Below are positions 57,418-64,000 of a stretch of 64,000 bases of DNA, one piece after another. Within the stretch, counting starts at the first letter, position 1, and each line of letters opens with the position of its first letter. This DNA is from Ruminococcus sp. Its GTDB lineage: Bacteria; Bacillota; Clostridia; Oscillospirales; Ruminococcaceae. The position numbers were made by a program, and so were the translations under genes. The stretch is taken from the NCBI GenBank assembly GCA_017525915.1, contig JAFXSC010000008.1, positions 62,001-126,000 on the forward strand. The letters run 5' to 3'. A model generated the notes under the pieces. It made no database searches. It had not been told where the DNA came from and saw nothing but the letters and a program-made list of their open reading frames with translations.

Positions 57418-58221
57418 TTATGACCCTGTTCCGTTGTATTTGAGAGCACCGTGCATCCAGAATTTGTAGCTCAGCCAGAAGAACACCAGTCCGAACAGCG
57501 GCGACAGCCACGAAAGCAGCGGTATATCGTCCGGACGCAGTATCACAAGGCTCGGATAGTAAGCTATGAACGCTATCGGTATCACAAATGTGAATATGAA
57601 CTTGAACACGGGATTGAATATAGTTATCGGGTACTTCGCATAGTCCCTGAACCTGTACACCAGATCGAGAACGTAGAACGAGTTCTGTATCCAGAAGCAG
57701 GTCGCCGCCGCAGCGTTCTGGAGTGCTATCATTATGAGCGAGGCGGTTATCAGGAAGACTATGACTTTAAGCAGTATGAGCGGCGTGAAGTCCAGACCTA
57801 TCTTGTTCCAGGAGTAGACGAGAGTGCCTATGCCGAAGGCGAACTGTCCGAGTCCCTTGATGTCGAACACTTCCGACTGGAAGTAGAAGAACAGGTTTAT
57901 CGGGCGGAAGCAGTATTTTATGAAGTCGCCCGTGTAGACGTACTGCCGCAGGCTCCAGTTGTTGTCGAAAAGGCACTGCACCGGTGTCAGCGAAACGAGC
58001 GAGAAGCCGTAAAGGAACAGCATCTCGTGGTAGCTCCAGCCGTTTATCGAGGGGAACCTCCGGAACAGTATCCAGAAGCTTATAAAGCCAGCAACATTGG
58101 TGAATATCATTCCTATTGTGGATATGATGAAGTCTGCGCGGTAGCTCATCTTGCTCTTGATGTCCTGCGCGAGTATCTTCCGGTAGATGCGGAAGTAAAA
58201 GCGTAAACTCTTTCTTTTCAT
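57418..58221 (-). CDS. ABC-2 family exporter permease (second)
   Basis: A membrane subunit of 267 residues of the ABC2_membrane_6/DUF990 type. It has about six hydrophobic segments (first around 35-55, TIGMIFTNVAGFISFWILF), and the family blocks GWSYHEMLFLYGFSLVS and FIKYCFRPINLFFYFQSEVF are visible. GGAGG precedes the ATG. It is the last gene of a three-gene unit with another permease of the same size and an ATPase. The exported compound is unknown; related systems occur widely without assigned substrates. Confidence 0.9.
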   Translation of the reverse strand: MKRKSLRFYFRIYRKILAQDIKSKMSYRADFIISTIGMIFTNVAGFISFWILFRRFPSINGWSYHEMLFLYGFSLVSLTPVQCLFDNNWSLRQYVYTGDFIKYCFRPINLFFYFQSEVFDIKGLGQFAFGIGTLVYSWNKIGLDFTPLILLKVIVFLITASLIMIALQNAAAATCFWIQNSFYVLDLVYRFRDYAKYPITIFNPVFKFIFTFVIPIAFIAYYPSLVILRPDDIPLLSWLSPLFGLVFFWLSYKFWMHGALKYNGTGS

Positions 58222-58224
58222 GGC

Positions 58225-59028
58225 TCAGCCTCCGTTTACGGTTATTTTTCTCAGCGAGACCTTCCAGAACAGCCTGCTGATCATCGTCATGCTCACGCAC
58301 CAGATAAACTGCATTCCGAGAGTTTCAAGCAGCGTGTCACTGTTCGGCGAACTGTCAAGCAGAAGCGTGAGCGGAGCGTTGTATATTGATGCGAACGGCA
58401 GCTTTTCCACCACTGTACGCAGTCCATCCGGGAAGAACGCGAGCGGTATAGTCGCGCCCGAGAGCAGAAGGACTATGACCTGCTTCATTATGTTTACTCC
58501 CCATATAGACTCCGTGTAGACGCAGATAGTGCCTGTGAAAAAGTCTATGCTGTAATTTATGAGTATCGCCATTACGACCGATACCGCGAAGTATACGAGG
58601 TTAAGTCCCACGGGAACAGCCCCGTTCGTTATGATACAGACCGCTATGAAGGTCGGGAGAAACGTGAAGAAGAAGTTCACAACGAAATTTCCCGAATAGC
58701 ACCAGAACAGGTAGCGCCTGATGTCCATAGGCTTTATCAGGTCGAGAACGACCTTTCCGGACTGTATCGCCCTTCCCATTTCCCAGACGGTATACATCTC
58801 CATGAAGCCGAACAGAGCCGTTGCGAGCACAAGGTAGATGAGCGTGTCGTTGAAGGTCATGCCGTTCACGATATCAGTGCCGGACGAGGCGTATATGGCT
58901 TTCCAGAGGAAGTATATGACTATCAGGTAGGAGAGGTTGCCGACCACCATTATGAATGCCGACAGTCTGAACTGCAATGCTTCGATGATGCCTGCACGGG
59001 TGAGAGTGAGATACTTTTTCAGCTTCAT
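58225..59028 (-). CDS. ABC-2 family exporter permease (first)
   Basis: The companion permease, 267 residues, ABC2_membrane_6/DUF990-like with six hydrophobic segments. Family features include FIMVVGNLSYLIVIYFLW near residue 25, TFNDTLIYLVLATALFGFME, and MGRAIQSGKVVLDLIKPMDI. Its start overlaps the ATPase stop (ATGA) and it ends three bases before the second permease. The two permeases probably form a heterodimeric channel driven by the 59025-60026 ATPase. Confidence 0.9.
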   Translation of the reverse strand: MKLKKYLTLTRAGIIEALQFRLSAFIMVVGNLSYLIVIYFLWKAIYASSGTDIVNGMTFNDTLIYLVLATALFGFMEMYTVWEMGRAIQSGKVVLDLIKPMDIRRYLFWCYSGNFVVNFFFTFLPTFIAVCIITNGAVPVGLNLVYFAVSVVMAILINYSIDFFTGTICVYTESIWGVNIMKQVIVLLLSGATIPLAFFPDGLRTVVEKLPFASIYNAPLTLLLDSSPNSDTLLETLGMQFIWCVSMTMISRLFWKVSLRKITVNGG

Positions 59029-60026
59029 TTCACACCCTCCTCATATATCTTCCTGATGACCTCCTCGGTCGATATTTCTTCAAGCTTCATGTCACGGACG
59101 CTGCGGGACTTCTGTATCTGACCGAGAACGTCGATGACCTTGGCCTTGTCCTCGTCAACAAGCACGGATATCCACTCATCGTCCGCCGATACCTTCATAT
59201 CGGGAAGCTCTCCCTGTATCACGCCGGACTGCTCCTTGAGGTCGCCGTCAACTCTTATCTTGAGCGTGCGGTATGAGCCGAAGAAGCCCTTGAGGTGCTC
59301 GATATCGTTGTCGTAGAGCATCTTGCCCTTGTCGATTATTACAATGCGGCGGCAGAGAGCGTCAACGTCGCCCATGTCGTGAGTGGTGAGTATAACGGTA
59401 GTGTTCTTCTCCTTGTTGAGGGCGTGGATAAGCGTTCTTATCTTCGATTTCATCGAAACGTCCAGACCTATCGTAGGCTCATCGAGAAAGACTATCTTCG
59501 GGTCGTGGAGGAATGCCGCGAGTATGTCGCTGAGGGTACGCTGACCGAGCGACATCTGCCTTACGGGCTTGTGGAGGAGCGGTTCTATATCCACGAGCGA
59601 CTGGTAAAGCTCCAGCATGGACTTGTAGTTCTGCTCGGGTATCTGGTAGATATCGCGGAGTATCTTGAAAGACTCGATGAGGGGGAGAGCCCACCAGAGC
59701 TGTGAGCGCTGACCGAATACAACGCCTATCTCCTGAGCGTTTTTGGTGCGGTTCTTGTAGGGGACATTGCCGCCGACGAGTATCTCTCCGGAGGTCGGTT
59801 CGAGAACGCCGGTCATCATCTTGATAGTGGTGGATTTGCCTGCGCCGTTAGGTCCGAGGTAGCCTACTATCTCGCCCTGTCCGACCGTCATGCTGATGTT
59901 GTCAACGGCGCGGACTGTCTTGTAGTTGCGCGAGAAGAGGTCCTTGAAGCTTCCGATAAGACCCTCGCGGCGGTTGAGTACCTTGAATTCCTTGGTGATG
60001 TTCTTTATTTCTATTATGTTTGCCAT
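59025..60026 (-). CDS. ABC transporter ATPase of an ABC-2 exporter
   Basis: A 333-residue ATPase. It has Walker A GPNGAGKSTTI near residue 52, the Q loop in VFGQRSQLWW, a signature LGQRTLSDI that lacks the usual LSGGQ form, and Walker B IVFLDEPTIGLD. A C-terminal domain of about 90 residues is typical of the NatA-like, DUF990-associated ATPases. GGAAGTG precedes the ATG at 60026. The non-standard signature (LGQR for SGGQ) is characteristic of this subfamily rather than a defect. It is the first gene of the exporter unit. Confidence 0.93.
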   Translation of the reverse strand: MANIIEIKNITKEFKVLNRREGLIGSFKDLFSRNYKTVRAVDNISMTVGQGEIVGYLGPNGAGKSTTIKMMTGVLEPTSGEILVGGNVPYKNRTKNAQEIGVVFGQRSQLWWALPLIESFKILRDIYQIPEQNYKSMLELYQSLVDIEPLLHKPVRQMSLGQRTLSDILAAFLHDPKIVFLDEPTIGLDVSMKSKIRTLIHALNKEKNTTVILTTHDMGDVDALCRRIVIIDKGKMLYDNDIEHLKGFFGSYRTLKIRVDGDLKEQSGVIQGELPDMKVSADDEWISVLVDEDKAKVIDVLGQIQKSRSVRDMKLEEISTEEVIRKIYEEGVK

Positions 60027-60056
60027 TGGTATCACTTCCTTAAATTATTTCCTTCA

Positions 60057-60093
60057 TTAAAACACAAGGGGACGGATACTGTCCGTCCCCATA
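60057..60093 (-). terminator. Terminator of the rpiB-acetyltransferase-upp unit
   Basis: On the minus strand GGGGACGGA and TCCGTCCCC pair around CAGTA and are followed by TTGTGTTTTAAT. Confidence 0.8.
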
Positions 60094-60096
60094 AGC

Positions 60097-60726
60097 TTAC
60101 TTTGTTCCGAAGATACGGTCTCCTGCGTCACCGACACCGGGAATGATATAATTATCCTCATTTAATCCCTGATCCATGACGCCTGCGTATATCTCAACGT
60201 CCGGGTGTGCGGTCTTTATAGCCTCAACTCCCTCGGGCGAGCAGATGATACACATGAACTTGATATGCTTTACGCCGAGACTTTTCAGCTCGGTTATAGC
60301 TGCAACGGCGGAATTGCCTGTTGCGAGCATGGGGTCGATGATGATAGCATCGCGCTCGGAGATATCCTCCGGCATCTTTGAATAATACTTGACCGGCACC
60401 TGTGTGTCGGGGTCGCGGAATATGCCGATATGACCTATCTTGGCTGCTGGCACGAGCTGAGTGACGCCCTCTACCATGCCGAGACCGGCGCGGAGTATCG
60501 GTATGAATGCAAGCTTTCTGCCGGAGATTATCTTAGCCTTCGCAACGGCGAGAGGGGTCTCCATCTCGATCTCCTTGAGCGGAAGGTCTCGGGTAGCCTC
60601 ATAGCAGATGAACATAGCTATCTCGGATACGAGCTCGCGGAATTCCTTGGTGCCTGTGTTCTTGTCTCTTAAAAGTGTGATCTTGTGCTGAACGAGGGGG
60701 TGATCAATAATATGTAACTCTCCCAT
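60097..60726 (-). CDS. upp: Uracil phosphoribosyltransferase
   Basis: A pyrimidine salvage enzyme of 209 residues that converts uracil and PRPP to UMP. The start [20 protein letters not shown] is classical; [14 protein letters not shown] near residue 75 and the PRPP loop [16 protein letters not shown] near residue 128 are present, as is the uracil-binding C-terminus ([14 protein letters not shown]). AAAGGAG precedes the ATG at 60726. It is the third gene after rpiB and an acetyltransferase. Confidence 0.97.
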   Translation of the reverse strand: MGELHIIDHPLVQHKITLLRDKNTGTKEFRELVSEIAMFICYEATRDLPLKEIEMETPLAVAKAKIISGRKLAFIPILRAGLGMVEGVTQLVPAAKIGHIGIFRDPDTQVPVKYYSKMPEDISERDAIIIDPMLATGNSAVAAITELKSLGVKHIKFMCIICSPEGVEAIKTAHPDVEIYAGVMDQGLNEDNYIIPGVGDAGDRIFGTK

Positions 60727-60727
60727 A

Positions 60728-61273
60728 TCAACAACTCCTTTCATTATTGTATTCAGATATAGTAATGCAGTAGCAGACCTCGCCCTCGGGAGTTATGCCC
60801 TCCCTGACGAAGCGCTGCACTGTATCTGTCCTGTGCATAGCGGACTTTTCAAGTACGCGCCCGGACTTTGTATTCTCAGCCCTGTGGTAGGCTTCAAGGC
60901 GCTCAAAGTCCGTATTCTCAAAGGTATACCGGATAAGTGCCGCCAGAGCTTCTCCGGCGTAGCCTCTGCCCCAGAAGCGTCTGCCGATGCAGTATTCGAT
61001 CTCTGCGGTACGGCAGTTCTCCCAGTGTTTGCAGAAGGCTATCTGTCCGATATTCTCTCCGCTAAGCTTCTCAACGACAGCCCAGCGGTAACGTGACTTT
61101 TCACCCTGTGTGTAGTCCCTGAGAAGCTCTCTGACCTGATTGATGTCAGTGTATACCGGTTCACCGTACTCCGTCTGTATATCCGGGTCGGCAGCCCAGT
61201 TCCGGAGCATATCCTCCGCGTCGCTGTCATTGAAGGGACGGCATATCAGCCGGTCGGTCTCAAAGCTGCTCAC
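60728..61273 (-). CDS. GNAT acetyltransferase, RimJ/RimL type
   Basis: The 181-residue product matches the RimJ/RimL-like branch: [20 protein letters not shown] at the start, the substrate strand [20 protein letters not shown] with the acetyl-CoA loop ([12 protein letters not shown], about 95-106) and [13 protein letters not shown] near 132. These enzymes acetylate protein N-termini or small amines; the target here is unknown. It overlaps rpiB by four bases (ATGA) and upp begins after one base, so the trio is one operon of unrelated functions. Confidence 0.9.
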   Translation of the reverse strand: MSSFETDRLICRPFNDSDAEDMLRNWAADPDIQTEYGEPVYTDINQVRELLRDYTQGEKSRYRWAVVEKLSGENIGQIAFCKHWENCRTAEIEYCIGRRFWGRGYAGEALAALIRYTFENTDFERLEAYHRAENTKSGRVLEKSAMHRTDTVQRFVREGITPEGEVCYCITISEYNNERSC

Positions 61274-61704
61274 TTGCTTTCGAGCGCGGTTATAAGGTCA
61301 ACGCGGCGCTGGTGGCGTCCGCCCTCAAAGCCTGTCGTGAGGAATATCTCAGCAAGCTCGCAGGCAAGTCCCGGACCGAGAGTCCTTGCGCCCATGCACA
61401 TAACGTTCGCGTCGTTGTGCAGACGTGTGAACTTCGTCGAGAAGGAGTCCGAGCAAAGCGCAGCCCTTATGCCCTTTATCTTGTTTGCAGCCATCGACAT
61501 ACCGATGCCGGTGCCGCAGATGAGTATGCCCTTTTCACAGTTTCCGGAGGTGACTTCCCTGCATACCTTTTCAGCCATATCAGGGTAGTCGCAGGGCTCA
61601 CCGTCGGTGCCCATATCCATGAGCTTGAAGCCCTTTTCCTCCAGTGCGGCTATAACAGCCTTTTTGAGTTCCACTCCAGCGTGGTCACAGCCTATTGCTA
61701 TCAT
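61270..61704 (-). CDS. rpiB: Ribose-5-phosphate isomerase B
   Basis: Interconverts ribose 5-phosphate and ribulose 5-phosphate in the pentose phosphate pathway, providing PRPP precursors that fit with upp downstream. The 144-residue protein has the RpiB start IAIGCDHAGVELKKAV, the catalytic Cys in ILICGTGIGMSMAANK (near residue 66) and the phosphate site RLHNDANVMCMGAR. GGAG with a short spacer precedes the ATG. A related allose or galactose 6-phosphate isomerase (LacAB) role is less likely as no lac genes are near. Confidence 0.95.
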   Translation of the reverse strand: MIAIGCDHAGVELKKAVIAALEEKGFKLMDMGTDGEPCDYPDMAEKVCREVTSGNCEKGILICGTGIGMSMAANKIKGIRAALCSDSFSTKFTRLHNDANVMCMGARTLGPGLACELAEIFLTTGFEGGRHQRRVDLITALESK

Positions 61705-61727
61705 ATTTTCTTTCTCCGTTCCTAATA

Positions 61728-61857
61728 TAATTCATAATGCATAATTCATAATTATTTAATTCGGAATTCAGAATGCGGAATTCCGAATAGTGGTGTCCCT
61801 TCGGGACGGATCTGAATTATCATCGCCGCTGGCGATACAACAACTAAGCACTATGCA
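61728..61857. repeat. Dispersed intergenic repeat, copy A
   Basis: The left arm has CATAATGCATAATTCATAAT and a hairpin GGAATTC...GGAATTCC. The core reads GGTGTCCCTTCGGGACGGAT, then GAATTATCATCGCCGCTGGC and GATACAACAA. The right arm reads CTAAGCACTATGCACTAATC. It is the fullest copy of the family also seen at 6433-6536 and 15555-15629. Confidence 0.7.
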
Positions 61858-62568
61858 CTAATCACTGACTACATTCTGAGTTCTTAGCTCCAAATCCTTT
61901 TCAGCCTTTACCTTCTGGAGGTAGCTGACCTCCAGCTCATCGGGCGTTACCGCCTTCAGAGAAGCTCCGGCAAGGCATATTCCTGCCGCGTTCTGCAATC
62001 TCGCGTACGGCGGCGCTATTGTGAACATCGGTGAGCTGTATGCCGTGAAGAAGTCACCTGCACCGTCGCCGCAGAGAAGCACCTCTCTGCCGTTCATGGC
62101 AAGCTCCTGTGCAAGCTCATCGCGTGAGATGAGCCTTTCTTCAGTCAGTGGTTCTACCGCATAGCCGTCGCTCCTGTAAAGGCAGTTGTACACAAGATCG
62201 CCTCTTGCGTTCATAACGGCACAGATATCGCCCTTGTGCGCGATGTTATTGCAGGCAAGCCCAAGCAGTGTAGATACTCCGCAGCACTTGATATCAAGTC
62301 CGAAGGCAAGCGCCTTCACTGCGGCAACTCCTATCCTCAGCCCCGTGTAGGAGCCGGGACCGTTTGCCACAGCGACCGTTCCGATATCCGCCATTGCCTT
62401 CCCGGACTGAGCGATGATATCCTTCACCATAGGCATTATCACCTGTGAGTGCGTCTTCTGGGTGTAGAGAGCGCTCTGTGCGAGGAATACCTCGGTCTCT
62501 GTGTCGAAAAGCGCCGCAGAAGCGGTCTTTCCTGAGGTGTCAATGCCAAGTATCAGCAAATCTGTCAC
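61858..62568 (-). CDS. tsaB: tRNA threonylcarbamoyladenosine biosynthesis protein TsaB
   Basis: TsaB is the partner of TsaD and TsaE in making t6A37 in tRNAs that read ANN codons. The product shows the ASKHA-fold start LGIDTSGKTASAALFD, HSQVIMPMVKDII near residue 42, and VANGPGSYTGLRIGVAAVKA near residue 68. The start codon is uncertain: GTG at 62568 (236 residues) or TTG at 62559; both lie inside the end of tsaE, with GAGG or GGTG upstream. It overlaps tsaE by 29 bases, suggesting coupled translation. Confidence 0.93.
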   Translation of the reverse strand: MTDLLILGIDTSGKTASAALFDTETEVFLAQSALYTQKTHSQVIMPMVKDIIAQSGKAMADIGTVAVANGPGSYTGLRIGVAAVKALAFGLDIKCCGVSTLLGLACNNIAHKGDICAVMNARGDLVYNCLYRSDGYAVEPLTEERLISRDELAQELAMNGREVLLCGDGAGDFFTAYSSPMFTIAPPYARLQNAAGICLAGASLKAVTPDELEVSYLQKVKAEKDLELRTQNVVSD

Positions 62569-62983
62569 CGTCCTCAATAATTATCTCACGTTCAAGCTCT
62601 CCGAGCGTGTTTATCGTGATGTAAATGGTGTCCTTCGGGAGAAATTCCGCGATATTCTCCGACCACTCGACCGCCGCGACGTTCTCATCGAAGGGGTAGT
62701 CATAGAAGCCTGTGGACTCCAGACCTTCCTCGTCCGCAATGCGGTACATATCGAAGTGGTAGAGTGTGATGTCCCTGCCGCGGTACTCGTTGACCAGCGC
62801 AAAGGTGGGGGAGGAGACATTGTCTGCAAGTCCCATGCCTATCGCTATGCCGCGCGTGAAGGTGGTTTTTCCTGCACCGAGCCCGCCCTTGTAGGCTATC
62901 ATGTCTCCGGGACGGAGGAGCCTTCCGAGCTTTTCGGCAGCGGCTATGCTCTCCTCCGGGGAATGGGTAACAATTCTTATCAT
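62540..62983 (-). CDS. tsaE: tRNA threonylcarbamoyladenosine biosynthesis ATPase TsaE
   Basis: A P-loop ATPase of 147 residues needed for t6A modification. Walker A is GGLGAGKTTFTRGIA near residue 34, followed by SSPTFALVNEY (switch I) and HFDMYRI; VAAVEWSENI near residue 108 is the conserved Trp block. It is one base from the fhs stop, and tsaB overlaps its end. The order fhs-tsaE-tsaB suggests one transcription unit. Confidence 0.95.
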   Translation of the reverse strand: MIRIVTHSPEESIAAAEKLGRLLRPGDMIAYKGGLGAGKTTFTRGIAIGMGLADNVSSPTFALVNEYRGRDITLYHFDMYRIADEEGLESTGFYDYPFDENVAAVEWSENIAEFLPKDTIYITINTLGELEREIIIEDGDRFADTWH

Positions 62984-62984
62984 A

Positions 62985-64000
62985 TCAGAAAAGTCCCGAG
63001 ATACAGCCGTTGTTGTCGCAGTCGATATTCAGCGCAGAGGGAGCCTTGGGGAGTCCCGGCATTGTGAGGATATCTCCTGTGTATATTACCACGAAGCCTG
63101 CGCCGGAGGAAAGTCTCGCGTCGCGGACTGTGATGTTGAAGTTCTTGGGCTTTCCGAGCAGAGCCGGATTGTCCGAGAGGGAATACTGAGTTTTGGCGAT
63201 ACATACCGGGATATCACGGAAGCCGATGCCCTCTATCTCGCGGATAGCCTTGTCAGCCTGCGGCGTGTAGACAACTCCGTCAGCGCGGTATATTTCCCTT
63301 GCGATAGTCTCTATCTTATCCTTTATGGGGAGGGAAGTGCTGTAAAGCGGTCTGAATTCAGATGCGCTGCCGGAGCAGAACTTTATGGTCTCGCAAACCT
63401 TTTCGGCAAGCTCCTTACCGCCTTCACCGCCCTTTGCGAATACCTCGCACATGGAGACCTCTACGCCCATATCTGAGCAGAATTTCTGGACGAAGCTTAT
63501 CTCGTCGGCAGTATCGGTACTGAAACGGTTTATCGCAACGACTACCGGTACATGGTACTTGTGCATATTCTCGATGTGGGTCTGGAGGTTCACTATGCCC
63601 TTTTCGAGAGCCCACATATTTTCCTTTGCAAGGTCAGCCTTCTGCACGCCGCCGTTGTATTTGAGTGCTCTAATCGTGGCTACAAGAACTACGCAGGCAG
63701 GCTTCAATCCGCCGTAGCGGCATTTGATATCAAAGAATTTCTCAGCGCCGAGGTCAGAGCCGAAGCCTGCCTCAGTGATGCAGTAGTCACCGAGCTTGAG
63801 CGCAAGCTTGGTGGCGCGTATGGAATTACAGCCGTGAGCGATATTTGCGAACGGTCCGCCGTGTATAAAGGCGGGATTGTTTTCAAGTGTCTGCACGAGA
63901 TTTGGCTTGAGAGCGTCCTTCAGGAGGGCAGTCATAGCACCGCACGCGCCTGTCTGTCTTGCGAACACGGGCTCGCCGCTGTAAGTGTAAGCAACGAGGA
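62985..64000 (-). CDS. fhs: Formate-tetrahydrofolate ligase, 3-prime part
   Basis: The ATP-dependent enzyme makes 10-formyltetrahydrofolate from formate, important in anaerobes for purines and the folate branch of acetogenesis. The gene runs off the right edge of the window; the frame is open to base 64000 and about 338 C-terminal residues are seen. Visible blocks are [55 protein letters not shown] and the end [12 protein letters not shown]. The N-terminal P-loop lies outside. It ends one base before tsaE. Confidence 0.95.
   Translation of the reverse strand, partial: LVAYTYSGEPVFARQTGACGAMTALLKDALKPNLVQTLENNPAFIHGGPFANIAHGCNSIRATKLALKLGDYCITEAGFGSDLGAEKFFDIKCRYGGLKPACVVLVATIRALKYNGGVQKADLAKENMWALEKGIVNLQTHIENMHKYHVPVVVAINRFSTDTADEISFVQKFCSDMGVEVSMCEVFAKGGEGGKELAEKVCETIKFCSGSASEFRPLYSTSLPIKDKIETIAREIYRADGVVYTPQADKAIREIEGIGFRDIPVCIAKTQYSLSDNPALLGKPKNFNITVRDARLSSGAGFVVIYTGDILTMPGLPKAPSALNIDCDNNGCISGLF

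Noticed and set aside
57314..57511. Minus-strand open frame of 65 residues after the ABC-2 permease
   Set aside because: It overlaps the permease end in another frame, has no start signal and no recognisable protein character.

Overview
The window is a dense, chromosomal stretch of a Gram-positive, anaerobic, spore-forming bacterium. The best fit is a Ruminococcus-like member of the Oscillospiraceae (inference). The evidence is a large secreted esterase with a type I dockerin and Thr-rich linkers (40810-43995), an alpha/beta small acid-soluble spore protein (4097-4306), GerW/YtfJ (49117-49515), SpoIIP (53919-55076), an SAM-I riboswitch before metK, a glycyl-radical activating enzyme, the PyrD/PyrK form of dihydroorotate dehydrogenase and the dnaG-rpoD operon. 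Most gene order looks like ordinary core chromosome. I found no tRNA, rRNA, CRISPR array, transposase or prophage.

Layout. 30-3968: four tandem paralogues on the minus strand, each a zinc ribbon, a repetitive disordered linker and about four membrane segments. 4097-8213: spore protein, DegV, TrmL, a 57-residue protein, RuvX, and the pyrimidine genes pyrK-pyrD. 8481-15379: BspA-type leucine-rich repeat protein, Y-family polymerase, acetyltransferase plus ABC-F protein, and an ECF sigma factor with a membrane anti-sigma-like partner. 15630-17692: pflA and CCA-adding enzyme. 17766-21929: four tightly overlapping genes for uptake (substrate-binding protein, two permeases) and cleavage (GH105) of pectin-derived sugars. 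22008-23234: a RepA-like ATPase gene enclosed by 76-bp inverted repeats. 23282-28101: rpoD, dnaG, dGTPase, YigZ and L31. 28231-32982: polytopic membrane protein, phosphoglucomutase and phosphofructokinase. 33012-37664: c-di-GMP phosphodiesterase-like protein and a PhoB/PhoR-type two-component pair. 37701-40435: metK with its riboswitch, and an atypical RadC. 40810-43995: cellulosome-type esterase. 44030-46754: a second cluster of small zinc-ribbon or membrane proteins, then metA. 46775-55076: rluB, dacF, gerW, DUF2953, scpB, scpA, an M50 protease, rpmB, a papain-like protein and spoIIP. 55237-57159: cysK and a Gfo/Idh/MocA dehydrogenase. 57418-60026: three-gene ABC-2 exporter. 60097-64000: upp, acetyltransferase, rpiB, tsaB, tsaE and the 3-prime part of fhs.

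How the parts fit. Plant cell-wall use is represented by the dockerin esterase (extracellular deacetylation) and the GH105/ABC operon (import and cytoplasmic cleavage), feeding phosphoglucomutase and phosphofructokinase. Sulfur and one-carbon metabolism is represented by metK, metA, cysK and fhs. Near-consensus vegetative promoters (TTGACA, 17-18 bp, TATAAT type) and rho-independent terminators delimit many units.

The least explained structures are the tandem zinc-ribbon/repeat/membrane paralogues at 30-3968, the inverted-repeat-bounded ATPase at 22008-23234, and a family of short dispersed intergenic repeats. The arms of the ATPase element use the same short sequence words as those dispersed repeats.
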